In this document: piece after piece, positions 16,942 to 26,062 of the stretch
Layout: each line of letters starts with the position of its first letter
Position numbering within the stretch: the first letter of the stretch is position 1
Assembly: GCA_046349315.1 (NCBI GenBank)
Contig: JAXMCQ010000010.1
Coordinates: 62,001 to 126,000, forward strand
Origin: JAEUMG01 sp046349315
GTDB taxonomy: Bacteria; Pseudomonadota; Alphaproteobacteria; Rhizobiales; Aestuariivirgaceae
Direction: 5' to 3'
Length of the DNA: 64,000 nt
The notes under the pieces: model-generated
Database searches by the model: none
What the model saw: the letters and a program-made list of their open reading frames with translations, nothing else
What the model was told of the DNA's origin: nothing
Made by a program: the position numbers and the translations under genes

Positions 16942-18048
16942 GTGTTCACGTCGACGATCCCGATCAGTTCCGAAGGCGGCCATACAAGCTTCATGAATAA
17001 CGTTCCGGACCCGGTGGCATCGGGCGCCGAACTGCCGACTTTCAAATTCGCGCTCGAGAAATCAAAGGGGCGTGTCGATGGCGGCAGCTACGGGAAAGAA
17101 GCCACGGTCTCGCAATTACCGATCTCCAAGGCGATCGCCGGCGTTTCGATGCGCATGGAGCCCGGCGTCATGCGCGAACTCCACTGGCATGCGACAGCGG
17201 CCGAATGGGCCTATGTGACCGAGGGCCGGGTGCGAACCACCGTAATCGATCCGCAGGGCTGCTCGGAAACCAATGATTTCGAGCCGGGCGATGTGTGGTA
17301 CTTCCCGCGCGGCCACGGCCATGTGATCGAAACGCTCGGCAACAGTCCATGCCATTTCATACTCGTCTTCGACAATGGCTATTTCTCCGAATTCGGGACG
17401 TTCAGCATCAGCGACTGGATCGGGCACGCGCCGAAAGATCTTCTCGCCAAGAATTTCGGCGTGCCGGCCTCGACCTTCGACAAGTTCCCGAAGGAAGAAG
17501 TCTATTTCGCCAAGGGCAAGATCCCGCCGGACGTCGCCGTAGCGCCCCTGCAAGGCTGGCGGCCGCCGCCGCTCACCCACAAATATCGCCTGCTGTCACA
17601 GCGGCCCTTCGACACGTTCAGCGGCGGGATCGAATGGCGGGTCGATGGATCACAATTCGCCATCTCCACAACCATGACGGGCGTGGTGCTCGAAATGGAG
17701 CCAGGTGCGTTGCGCGAACTCCACTGGCATCCCAACGCCGCCGAATGGCAGTACATTCTTTCCGGCACATTCAATGTGACTTTGTTTGGCTCGAAGGGCC
17801 GCTGGCGGCAGGAAACGCTTGAGCAAGGCGATATCGGCTATATCCCTCAAGGCTTTGGCCATTCGATCGAGAATATCGGCAAGGACAAGGCGCGCATTCT
17901 GATCGTCTTCAACAGCGGGCATTATCAGACAATCGACCTCTCGCAATGGATCGCCGGCAATCCCACCGACATCCTCGCCACCAATTTTGGGCAGGATCCG
18001 GCGGTTTTCGACAAATTCCCGAAGCGCGACGTGTTCCTGGTGAAGTAA
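16942..18048 (+). CDS. Bicupin oxalate decarboxylase family protein
   Basis: This 368-residue bicupin matches OxdC in length and layout. It would convert oxalate to formate and carbon dioxide with Mn. Metal ligands in domain 1 are H81, H83, E88 and H127; in domain 2 H261, H263, E268 and H307. The arginine before the first HxH (R78) is kept. The active-site lid, SENS in Bacillus subtilis OxdC, reads S149-E150-F151-G152: the catalytic Glu remains but the Asn and Ser are replaced. The start is a GTG five bases after AGGAGG. There is no signal peptide, so it is cytoplasmic. It is followed by a DHA2 exporter gene and is divergent from an AEC carrier. Confidence 0.85.
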   Translation: MFTSTIPISSEGGHTSFMNNVPDPVASGAELPTFKFALEKSKGRVDGGSYGKEATVSQLPISKAIAGVSMRMEPGVMRELHWHATAAEWAYVTEGRVRTTVIDPQGCSETNDFEPGDVWYFPRGHGHVIETLGNSPCHFILVFDNGYFSEFGTFSISDWIGHAPKDLLAKNFGVPASTFDKFPKEEVYFAKGKIPPDVAVAPLQGWRPPPLTHKYRLLSQRPFDTFSGGIEWRVDGSQFAISTTMTGVVLEMEPGALRELHWHPNAAEWQYILSGTFNVTLFGSKGRWRQETLEQGDIGYIPQGFGHSIENIGKDKARILIVFNSGHYQTIDLSQWIAGNPTDILATNFGQDPAVFDKFPKRDVFLVK

Positions 18049-18076
18049 AGCGCATCGACAAGCGACGGGGGCGGCG

Positions 18077-19540
18077 ATGAGCTTGCGCGGCGTGCTGACC
18101 GGCATCCTGACTGCGGAACCGCGCCCGCTCGCCATCTTCGAAAAGCAGGCTTCCTATCCCTGGCTGATCGTCGGGCTGGTCTCCATCGGAGCCTTCATCG
18201 GTCAGCTCGATGCGACCATCGTTCAGCTTGCATTGCCAACGCTGGGAAAGACGTTCAGCGCGACGCTCGAACGCGTGAGCTGGGTATCGCTCGCCTATCT
18301 CGTCGCCTTTGCATCCTTCCTTCCGATCTTCGGGCGGCTCTGCGAGATCTATGGCCGCAAGAGCCTCTATCTCATCGGCTATGTCATCTTCATCATCGCG
18401 AGCCTCGCATGCGGCTTTGCGCCCGATCTTGGCTGGCTGATCGCTTTTCGCGTGCTGCAAGGCATCGGCGGCTCGATGCTCGGCGCCAATAGCATCGCGA
18501 TCCTCGTCGCGGCGATCGACCAGGAGCGGCGTGGGCGCGCGCTTGGCTATTTCGCGGCGGCCCAGGCGGTCGGCATGTGCGCGGGGCCGGCGGTTGGCGG
18601 TTTCGTCCTTGGCCTTCTCGGCTGGCATTGGGTGTTCTGGGTCTCGATCCCCTTCGGACTCGCAGGCGCCGTTCTTGGCTGGCTGATCCTGCCGCAGACC
18701 GAGGCCGTGGACACGCGCAAGCGCTTCGACGCGGAGGGAGCCCTGCTCCTTGGACCGGCGCTCGTGCTGATCGTGCTGGCGCTCAACCAGGTTACGGCCT
18801 GGGGGGCGACGTCGCCCTTCATTCTCGGCATATCGCTTATCGCCGCTGTCCTGGTCTGGCTATTGATCCGCGAGGAGCGCAACTCGTCCTCGCCGCTTGT
18901 CGATCTGAGACTGTTTGCCAGCGGCGGGTTTACACGCGGGATCATTGCCGTCGTGCTCGGCTATGCCTTGCTCTACGGAATGTTTTTCCTCATGTCCTTC
19001 GCGCTCGAGCATGGCTATGGCGACACGCCGCAAGCCGCCGGCCTCCGCCTATCGGCAATCCCGATCGCGCTCGGCCTTGTCGCGCCCTTGAGTGGGGGCT
19101 TAAGCGACAGAATGGGGGAACGGCTTCTCAGCGCCGCAGGCATGGGGCTTTGCCTTGTCGCACTCGTCATCCTCGGCGTGGCCGAAGCCAATCCGGACAT
19201 GGCGCGGCCCGTCTCGACGGTGGCTTTCGTATTATTTGGCGCGGGACTTGGCGTGTTCATCGCGCCGAACAATCACGCGACACTGAAGGCAGCACCGGCA
19301 AATCTTTCCGGCGAAGCGGGCTCGATGCTCAACCTCATGCGCGCGCTCGGCACGAGCCTCGGTGTCGCTGCCGCCTCCTCGACACTCTCCTGGCGGCTTG
19401 AGAGCGCCACGGGATTGCATCAGACTTGGATACCGTTTGCCGGCCATCGCACGCTCGGTGCGATCGAAGGCAGCCTGGTGATGCTGGCCCTCATGGCGAT
19501 CGCGGCGGCGGCGCTTTCGCTGGTCAAAAACAAGCCTTAG
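18077..19540 (+). CDS. MFS transporter, DHA2 (EmrB/QacA) family
   Basis: The 487-residue protein has about 14 hydrophobic helices and the DHA2 signatures: QLDATIVQLALPTL in the first helix, the loop 2-3 motif (GRLCEIYGRKSLY) and motif C in helix 5 (AVGMCAGPAVGGFVLG). Such proteins export drugs or small organic molecules by proton antiport. A short soluble N-terminal extension (about 30 residues) precedes helix 1. It starts 28 bases after the bicupin and could be co-transcribed with it. Its last bases overlap the end of the convergent Spy-like gene. Confidence 0.88.
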   Translation: MSLRGVLTGILTAEPRPLAIFEKQASYPWLIVGLVSIGAFIGQLDATIVQLALPTLGKTFSATLERVSWVSLAYLVAFASFLPIFGRLCEIYGRKSLYLIGYVIFIIASLACGFAPDLGWLIAFRVLQGIGGSMLGANSIAILVAAIDQERRGRALGYFAAAQAVGMCAGPAVGGFVLGLLGWHWVFWVSIPFGLAGAVLGWLILPQTEAVDTRKRFDAEGALLLGPALVLIVLALNQVTAWGATSPFILGISLIAAVLVWLLIREERNSSSPLVDLRLFASGGFTRGIIAVVLGYALLYGMFFLMSFALEHGYGDTPQAAGLRLSAIPIALGLVAPLSGGLSDRMGERLLSAAGMGLCLVALVILGVAEANPDMARPVSTVAFVLFGAGLGVFIAPNNHATLKAAPANLSGEAGSMLNLMRALGTSLGVAAASSTLSWRLESATGLHQTWIPFAGHRTLGAIEGSLVMLALMAIAAAALSLVKNKP

Positions 19541-20076
19541 TCAGGTGATTTATTGTCGTCTTGGTCTTTCCGCGGCCGCCGTCGGCGTTCGTCGCGCTCG
19601 CGGATGCGCTTGGCCAACAATTTGCGCTCATCCGGTGTCAGAACTTCGATCACCGATTTGACAGTGAAGACGCCGGCATCGATCATCATGCGGCCGGTGC
19701 CAGCGAATTGGTCGATGGCATGAATCACGGCATCGGGATCATAGGGCTCGGCCTCAAGCGCTTCGGCGATCTTCTCCGTGTTGGCACGCATTTCGGCGCG
19801 CCGTTCGCGGAAATCGCCGCGAAACTTGCGCAGTATGCCGAGAATCACATCGCGCCGATCGCCCTTGAGATCGGAGACGAAGCTGCGCGGAAGTATCTGG
19901 AGACTCGAATAGCCCTCGATGCGATCGGGCGGTGGCGGCGGCCCGAGAATGAGGTGCGCGACCACCGTTCCAATCGCGATCAGATTAAGCGCCAGGGAAG
20001 CAATGAGGATCGCCCACCACAAACGACTTCGCCCGGCGCTGGCCGGCGGGTTGATGCTTGCCGTCACTTCGCTCAT
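19537..20076 (-). CDS. Spy/CpxP-like periplasmic sensor protein
   Basis: The 179-residue protein has one membrane anchor (about 19-44) and then a charged helical periplasmic part rich in Arg, Glu and Asp. It ends in LTPDERKLLAKRIRERDERR, which resembles the LTxxQ repeats of Spy/CpxP and the periplasmic heavy-metal sensor family. It is the last gene of the sigma-factor operon and overlaps the putative anti-sigma gene by four bases. It may hold the anti-sigma inactive or active depending on envelope stress or metals. That role is inferred. Confidence 0.72.
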   Translation of the reverse strand: MSEVTASINPPASAGRSRLWWAILIASLALNLIAIGTVVAHLILGPPPPPDRIEGYSSLQILPRSFVSDLKGDRRDVILGILRKFRGDFRERRAEMRANTEKIAEALEAEPYDPDAVIHAIDQFAGTGRMMIDAGVFTVKSVIEVLTPDERKLLAKRIRERDERRRRPRKDQDDNKSPD

Positions 20077-20525
20077 GAAGAGCCGCCCTCGATCAGATCG
20101 GACAGGTCGGAAACACCGGTCACGTCAAAGTCCTGCAGCATCGCAATGTCCTTGTTGGTCCCGAGAGACGGGATCAGATTGTCGACCAACCCCGCCGAGC
20201 CCAGATAGATGCCCAGTGCGAAGGATGCGGCGAGCGCGGTGGCAGCCGGCGCCCAGGCACTCCAGGCGCGACCCATTCGCGGCAGACCCGAAGTCTTCGA
20301 GCCGGAGGTCGACGCCATGATGCGCGACATGGCCGCCATCCGCGCTGCAGGGTCGAGAGCGGGCCTTCCGGCATGGGCCAGCACCGCGTCGATCTCGCGC
20401 ACCCCGGCGAGATCGGCCTCTTCCAGGAGAGCGGCGAGCGCCCGCTCCTCGGGCGGCCAACGCGCAGGGTCGGCCCCAAAGGCTTCAGCCAGTTCCGCCA
20501 AGCGCGCGCTCTGCTTCGAATCCAT
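20073..20525 (-). CDS. Putative membrane anti-sigma factor
   Basis: The 150-residue product has a soluble N-terminal helical region (about 1-80) with an A-R-W-P-P-E-E motif, a single membrane helix (about 88-109), and a short acidic periplasmic tail. This single-pass shape, immediately after an ECF sigma gene (13 bases), is that of an anti-sigma factor. There is no zinc-finger HxxxCxxC motif, so it is not of the ZAS class. The start is the ATG at 20525 behind AAAGGAACGGG; the frame is open to 20555. No clear family name can be given. Confidence 0.65.
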   Translation of the reverse strand: MDSKQSARLAELAEAFGADPARWPPEERALAALLEEADLAGVREIDAVLAHAGRPALDPAARMAAMSRIMASTSGSKTSGLPRMGRAWSAWAPAATALAASFALGIYLGSAGLVDNLIPSLGTNKDIAMLQDFDVTGVSDLSDLIEGGSS

Positions 20526-20538
20526 CGTCCCGTTCCTT

Positions 20539-21153
20539 TCAATCCAGCCGATCAATATCGGCCAGCAAGTCCTGCCATTGCCCGGACAAAGCCTTTTTCA
20601 GGCTGCGGCGGGCCCGTGCCAAGAGCGATTCGAGGGCATCGACACTCAATTCCAGCGCCGTTGCCGCGTCACGGTTCGACAGGCCCTCATAATAGACGAA
20701 TATCAGGGCCATTCGCTGTCGCTCAGGCAGCATCGCGATAGCCTTGTCGATCTCAGATGACACTGAATTTCGCAGTGCAACGAGATCCGGGCCGGCCTTG
20801 TCGCTGGCCGGCTCGGGCACATCGTCGGCGTTAAGCATAGGTTTTCGCCTGAGCCGGTCGATCGACAGGTTCGATACGACCCGCATCAGCCAGGCACGAA
20901 GGGCCTGGCCCTCCCTAATCTGGCCGGGATTGGTCCACAGCTTGACGAAGGCATCCTGGACGATGTCCTCGCAATCGGCTGCGCGGCCCATCATGCGATA
21001 GGCGACGCGATAGGCGGCATCGTAATGGCGGCCGAGGAGCGTCGAAAACGCAGCCTTGTCCGCCCGGCGCACGCGCTCAAGAAGCGCGGCGTCGGCGCCT
21101 GCGGCCAGATCCTCCCCGGTTCCGGCGGTTTCCCTGCCCGCAAGCGCCTGCAT
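20539..21153 (-). CDS. ECF-type RNA polymerase sigma factor
   Basis: The 204-residue sigma-70 family protein has a region 2 with DKAAFSTLLGRHYDAAYRVA and DCEDIVQDAFVKLW, and a region 4 with LPERQRMALIFVYYEGLSNRDAA plus a helix-turn-helix. There is no region 3, as in ECF factors. The ATG at 21153 follows GGAAGG; a TTG directly upstream is possible. It is flanked by a secreted EF-hand protein, a putative anti-sigma and a Spy-like protein, which together form a self-contained envelope-signal module. Confidence 0.93.
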   Translation of the reverse strand: MQALAGRETAGTGEDLAAGADAALLERVRRADKAAFSTLLGRHYDAAYRVAYRMMGRAADCEDIVQDAFVKLWTNPGQIREGQALRAWLMRVVSNLSIDRLRRKPMLNADDVPEPASDKAGPDLVALRNSVSSEIDKAIAMLPERQRMALIFVYYEGLSNRDAATALELSVDALESLLARARRSLKKALSGQWQDLLADIDRLD

Positions 21154-21188
21154 CAACTCCTTCCGAATCCTGCCCAGACCCCTAGAGC

Positions 21189-21644
21189 CTACTGGGCGGT
21201 CTGACTTGATACTCTCTGGTTGCGCCGCGCCGCGCGATAGGCCTTCGTTTCCTCGGGCGTCAAGGCGCCGTCCTGATCGGCATCGGCCTGGTTGAACAGG
21301 GTTTCGATATACTTGTCCAGCTCGGTCCGGGTGACCGTGCCGTCGCTGTCACCATCCATGCGCGACATGATACCGAGCTTGCGGCGCTCGGACCGCTTCT
21401 GCAGATTTTCGGAAATTTCCCCGGCAGTCACGTCACCATCGCCATTGCCGTCGAAGCGCTGGAAGCGCTTAACCGCGCGTGGCTCTAATTCGTTCAATTC
21501 GATCTTGCCGTCGGCATTCTGGTCCAATGACTTGAAGGCCCGTGCCGTTGCCGGAATCGAGGGCTCGTTGGCCAGCACCACGCCCGATCCGCCCAAGCCC
21601 AGCAATAGCGCACTTGAAATCAGCAGTTGTCGTCCCGTTACCAT
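21189..21644 (-). CDS. Secreted EF-hand calcium-binding protein
   Basis: The 151-residue product has a signal peptide (about 7-26, cleavage near VLA-NE) and four EF-hand loops: DQNADGKIELNE, DGNGDGDVTAGE, DGDSDGTVTRTE and DADQDGALTPEE. Each has acidic residues at positions 1, 3, 5 and 12. It should bind calcium or another divalent ion in the periplasm. The start at 21644 follows GGGAGGAAATC; the frame extends to 21689. It is the first gene of the sigma module, 35 bases before the sigma gene, and may be the sensor or a target. Confidence 0.88.
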   Translation of the reverse strand: MVTGRQLLISSALLLGLGGSGVVLANEPSIPATARAFKSLDQNADGKIELNELEPRAVKRFQRFDGNGDGDVTAGEISENLQKRSERRKLGIMSRMDGDSDGTVTRTELDKYIETLFNQADADQDGALTPEETKAYRAARRNQRVSSQTAQ

Positions 21645-21685
21645 GATTTCCTCCCGGAATGGAAAGGCCCCGCGCCTTCCAAACA

Positions 21686-24661
21686 TCAAGACGAAGAGAG
21701 GTTCTGGTTTCCGTCGCGGCGCTTTTCAGATTCGTAAGGGCCGATCAGAGCCTCGAAAATCTCGCTGACTGTGGCTCGCGTTTCGAGGAGCAGGCTTTCG
21801 GCACGGGCCAGGTCGGGGACGCCGCTGGCATTGGCGAGGAGCCGGGCAAGCCCGGCCGGAGCATTGTCGGGAGTAAATTCGGTCGCAACGCAAAGTCGCA
21901 AGACCTGGGTCAGGCGCTGGTAGAGGGCGAGCGCCGCTTTCAGGAGCTGGCCCTGCACCTCTCCCAAGAGGCCCCCAGCCGAAAGCTTCGCAAGTGCAGC
22001 GCCCGTATTCTGGTCGAGGATCTCGGGGTGCGCGGCGGCATGCACGAGTTGAAGGAATTGTGCAATGAACTCGATGTCGATGAGACCGCCGGGTGCGCGT
22101 TTGATATCCCAAGTCTGGGCCGTTCCAAGCTCCGACAGCATCAGCCGGCGCATGTCCAGCACGTCGCGGCGCAGCGTTTCTATATCCGATGGCCGCCGCA
22201 GCGTGTTGCGAATTTGCGAGGTGAGCGTATCGGCAAAAGCCTGATCGCCGGCAACGACGCGGGCGCGGGTCAGTGCCAGTCTTTCCCACGTCCAGGCGGA
22301 TTCACGGTGATAGACGGTGAAGGCGGCAAGGCTTGTCGCCACCGGTCCTTTGTTACCGGACGGCCGCAAACGCATGTCGACCTCGTAGAGGACGCCTTCG
22401 GCGGTGGGTGCGGTGATCGCGGAAATGAGGCGCTGCGTGAGGCGCGTGAAGTATTGATTGGAACTCAATGGCCGCTTGCCGTCAGAGAGTTCAACGCTGT
22501 CAGGCGCCTCATAAATGAGAATCAGATCGAGATCGGAAGACGCGGTCATTTCGCGGCTACCGAGCTTGCCCATCGCGAGAATGGCGACGCGGCCGCCAGG
22601 AATCGCCCCGTGGCGCGACTTGATATCCGCTTCGACGAGACGGAGCATTATGCGCAGCATCATTTCGGCGAGTGCTGAGAAAGCAAGTCCCGCCTCGCCG
22701 GCGCTGACCGTTTCGGATAGAATGCGCACACCGAAACGGAAAGCCTGTTCCTGCGCGAGCACGCGGGCGCGATCGAGCCCCTCCTCGATCGGCGTGCTCT
22801 CGGGGATCGCGGCTTCAGCCATAGCCCATATTTCCTCCTGGCGCGGCAACGGCCCGAAGAAGCGACGATCGAGCACGGCATCGAGCACTTTGGGACGACG
22901 GCTCAATTGCTCGGCGAGACGCGGCGCGGCGCCGAGAATGGTAGCGATCAGGGCCAGCAACCGCGGGTTAGCCTTCAGGAGAGAGAAGAGTTGCACGCCA
23001 GCCGGAAGGCCCGCCAGGAAACTGTCAAAGGCAATGAAGGCCTGATCCGCATCTCCGGCGCGCGCCAGCGAAGCCAGCAAGGCCGGCATGAGTTCGGTCA
23101 ACAACTCGCGCGAGCGGGCGCTGCGCGTTGCCGTGTAGCGACCGAAATGCCAACCGCGCACCGTTGCCGCGACTTCGCTCGGCTGTTTGTAGCCCATGGC
23201 GCTAAGCGTCATGATGGTTTCGGGATCATCTTCGCCGCCGGTGAAGACCAGGCTTCCGGACGCGGTGCCGAGTTCCGGCGCATCTTCAAACAGCGCCGCA
23301 TAATGCCTTTGCACGGCGGAGAGAATATTGGTCAGGCGCGCTTCGAATTCCGCCGCGCTCGCATAGCCGCAGAAGCGCGCGAAGATTTCGAACTGCCCCG
23401 GGTCGTCGGGCAAGGTCTGCGTCTGCTCGTCATTGAGCATTTGCAGACGGTGCTCGACGAAACGGAGGTAGCGATAGGCGCGCTTCAGGCGGTCCGCGAC
23501 GGCGGGGGTAATCCACAAGGCCTCGGCGAGCGCGTCGAGCATTTCGAGCGTGCGCCTTCCGCGCAGCGCCGGATTGCGGCCGCCGGCAATCAATTGCTGG
23601 GTCTGGACGAAGAATTCGATTTCGCGAATGCCGCCACGACCAAGCTTGATGTTGTGGCCCAGAGCAGCGATCGCATCATGGCCCTTCACCGCGTGGATCT
23701 GGCGCTTGAGGGAGTGGATGTCGGCGATCGCCGCGAAATCGAGATATTTGCGCCAGATATAGGAGCGCAAGCGCGCAAGGAATTCCTCGCCAAGCGCGAT
23801 GTCGCCGGCAACGGGGCGCGCTTTGATCATCGCAGCGCGCTCCCAGTTCTGGCCGAGATTCTCGTAATAGATGGCAGCGGCCTCCAGGGCGATGGCGATC
23901 TGGGTCGCGCGGGGATCGGGTCTCAGCCGTAGGTCGACGCGATAGGCATAGCCATCCTCGGTCACGTCCTGAAGCAACGCCACCAGGCGCTTGGTGAGCC
24001 TTACGAAAAACGTCGCGGGCTCGACTGACGCTGCGAGTTTCGCCGTCTCGGGATCGAACAGAACGATAAGATCGATGTCGCTCGAATAGTTGAGTTCGCC
24101 CGCACCCTGCTTGCCCATGGCGAGCACGACATAGCCGCTTTCGTCGCCAGGCCGGTCCGGATTTGCAAGGGTGAGGCGGCCGAGCCGTGCCGCGTCGCGC
24201 AATAGCCAACCAACTGAGACTTTCAGACTCGCATCGGCAAAGCGGGTCAGGAAGTCAGTCACTGTTTCAACCGGCCATACGCCTGCGATGTCCGCAAGAG
24301 CAATCAGGAGGGCGGATTTCGCCTTGATCCGTCGCAGCGCGCGTTTGAAATCGGTTTCGCCTTCAATTGCGAGCGCCGTTTCAGCCTCTGCAAGCAGCGC
24401 TTCGGCGTGCCGCTCGGGGTTGTCGCGCAGACAGACTAGCGCCTCGTCGGGATCGCGCAGAATTAGGTCGGTGAGAAAGGGAGAGGCAGCAAAGATCGCA
24501 TCGAGAAGGTTGTGTGCCTCGTCATGTTCGGCCAAGAAATCCTGCAGGCGATGCGACGCCTCGCCATCGCCCGTGCGCAAGCGCTCCCAGGCGAGTGCGG
24601 CAGCCTTGGATTCATCATGTGCGATCACCGGCTGCAGCCGGTCTATGAGAGCCCCCGTCAT
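21686..24661 (-). CDS. glnE: Bifunctional glutamine synthetase adenylyltransferase/deadenylyltransferase
   Basis: The 991-residue GlnE adds and removes AMP on glutamine synthetase according to PII signals. Both nucleotidyltransferase domains carry the G-S/E...D-x-D motif: D195-x-D197 (SSDIDLIVLF) in the N-terminal deadenylylase half, and TASSDLDLILIY in the C-terminal adenylylase half. Each is followed by a PII-uridylyl-like helical domain, so the gene is complete. It lies nine bases after the histidine-kinase gene and probably shares its transcript. The order degP, regulator, kinase, glnE is one I know from rhizobia. Confidence 0.96.
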   Translation of the reverse strand: MTGALIDRLQPVIAHDESKAAALAWERLRTGDGEASHRLQDFLAEHDEAHNLLDAIFAASPFLTDLILRDPDEALVCLRDNPERHAEALLAEAETALAIEGETDFKRALRRIKAKSALLIALADIAGVWPVETVTDFLTRFADASLKVSVGWLLRDAARLGRLTLANPDRPGDESGYVVLAMGKQGAGELNYSSDIDLIVLFDPETAKLAASVEPATFFVRLTKRLVALLQDVTEDGYAYRVDLRLRPDPRATQIAIALEAAAIYYENLGQNWERAAMIKARPVAGDIALGEEFLARLRSYIWRKYLDFAAIADIHSLKRQIHAVKGHDAIAALGHNIKLGRGGIREIEFFVQTQQLIAGGRNPALRGRRTLEMLDALAEALWITPAVADRLKRAYRYLRFVEHRLQMLNDEQTQTLPDDPGQFEIFARFCGYASAAEFEARLTNILSAVQRHYAALFEDAPELGTASGSLVFTGGEDDPETIMTLSAMGYKQPSEVAATVRGWHFGRYTATRSARSRELLTELMPALLASLARAGDADQAFIAFDSFLAGLPAGVQLFSLLKANPRLLALIATILGAAPRLAEQLSRRPKVLDAVLDRRFFGPLPRQEEIWAMAEAAIPESTPIEEGLDRARVLAQEQAFRFGVRILSETVSAGEAGLAFSALAEMMLRIMLRLVEADIKSRHGAIPGGRVAILAMGKLGSREMTASSDLDLILIYEAPDSVELSDGKRPLSSNQYFTRLTQRLISAITAPTAEGVLYEVDMRLRPSGNKGPVATSLAAFTVYHRESAWTWERLALTRARVVAGDQAFADTLTSQIRNTLRRPSDIETLRRDVLDMRRLMLSELGTAQTWDIKRAPGGLIDIEFIAQFLQLVHAAAHPEILDQNTGAALAKLSAGGLLGEVQGQLLKAALALYQRLTQVLRLCVATEFTPDNAPAGLARLLANASGVPDLARAESLLLETRATVSEIFEALIGPYESEKRRDGNQNLSSS

Positions 24662-24670
24662 GGGGCGATG

Positions 24671-26062
24671 TTAACGGTCCCCGCTATAGCGGGGAAGCAC
24701 CAGCTTGACGCGCAAGCCGGGCGCATTGTCCGCAAACAGAAGCTGGCCGCCATGCAGCTTCATCACGCCCGCAACGAGGCTCAGGCCCAAGCCGTTCCCG
24801 GGCTTGGTACGGCTCTGGTCGAGCCGGACGAAGCGTTCGACGACGCGCTCGTGCTGGTCGGCGGGGATGCCGGGTCCATGGTCCTCAACCGAGATCACAA
24901 CCGAATCGCCTTCGATCGCCGCGCTAAGCTTGATCTCCGCGCCTTCGGCGCCCTCAGCGATGCCATGCTTGGCTGCGTTGTCGACGAGATTGCTGACGGC
25001 CTGCGCCAACAATTGGCGATCGGCACGCACGATGAGATCGGGCACGATATTCGTCTCGAGCGAGCCGCCTTCGTCTTCGACAATCGGGCCGTAAAGCTCG
25101 GCGACATCTTCGAGGACGAGGGATGCGTCGATCCTCTGCAGGCCTTCGCGTGTCTGGCCCGATTCGGTCCGAGCGATGGAGAGGAGCGCATTAAACGTCT
25201 GAAGCAACCGGTCAGACTCATCCAGCGCACTGACGAGAGCATCGCGATACTGCACGCAGTCCTGCGAGCGGAGCGCCGATTCGACTTTGAGTTTCATGCG
25301 CGATAAGGGCGAGCGTAGATCATGGGCGATGTTGCTCGACACTTCCTTCATGCCCGCCATCAGGCGCTCGATCTGGTCAAGCATCTGGTTCAAGGCATGC
25401 CCGAGGCGATCAAGCTCATCTCCAGTGCCCGAAACCGGCATGCGGCCGGATAGATCGCCAGCCATGATCGAACGGCTGGCATCGGTGATCGAATCAATGC
25501 GGCGCAGGAAATTGCGGCTCATCCAGAAACCGCCGATCAAACCAAGTGCCAATGTGATGAAGATCGCGCCAATGATCGTGCGCTGGAAGATCTCGCCGAG
25601 CTGGCGGATGCCGTTCACGTCGCGACCCGCCAGGAGATGATAGCCGTTGGCGAGCTCGGTGTAATAGGCGCGCGAGTTATGGAGCTTTACGCCGGTCTTG
25701 GTCTTGCTGTTGGTGGTGAATTCGATCCAGCCGTGCTCGCCCTCGGCCTGTGAGGGCCACAGATCGAGATTGCCGACGATGGGGCGTCCATCCGGCGCGA
25801 CGAGGAGATAGGTCGATTCATCCTCATCCTGCAAACGGCGGCGGATGGTGTCGGCGATGCCAACCAGACCGCGCAGACGATACTGATCGGCAAGTGCTTG
25901 AACGTCGGCACGGATCGTTTCGTCGCTCTGGCGCTCGAGAAGACCCGCCGTGCTCCAATAGACATAGCCAAGTATCGCGCCCACCGAGAGCGCGAAAAGA
26001 AACAGATAGATCGCTGAAAGCCGAAAGGTAGAGGATTGCAAGTGTGCCAGGCTAATCGGCAC
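24671..26062 (-). CDS. OmpR-class sensor histidine kinase
   Basis: The 463-residue inner-membrane kinase has TM1 (about 13-38), a periplasmic loop, TM2 (about 162-182), HAMP, HisKA with H247 (NIAHDLRSPLSRMK), and a HATPase domain ending near 460 with GNGLGLSLVAGVMKLHGG. Its start overlaps the regulator gene by 11 bases. It is the partner of the regulator at 26052 and lies between degP and glnE. The stimulus is unknown; the neighbour degP hints at envelope stress. Confidence 0.92.
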   Translation of the reverse strand: MPISLAHLQSSTFRLSAIYLFLFALSVGAILGYVYWSTAGLLERQSDETIRADVQALADQYRLRGLVGIADTIRRRLQDEDESTYLLVAPDGRPIVGNLDLWPSQAEGEHGWIEFTTNSKTKTGVKLHNSRAYYTELANGYHLLAGRDVNGIRQLGEIFQRTIIGAIFITLALGLIGGFWMSRNFLRRIDSITDASRSIMAGDLSGRMPVSGTGDELDRLGHALNQMLDQIERLMAGMKEVSSNIAHDLRSPLSRMKLKVESALRSQDCVQYRDALVSALDESDRLLQTFNALLSIARTESGQTREGLQRIDASLVLEDVAELYGPIVEDEGGSLETNIVPDLIVRADRQLLAQAVSNLVDNAAKHGIAEGAEGAEIKLSAAIEGDSVVISVEDHGPGIPADQHERVVERFVRLDQSRTKPGNGLGLSLVAGVMKLHGGQLLFADNAPGLRVKLVLPRYSGDR

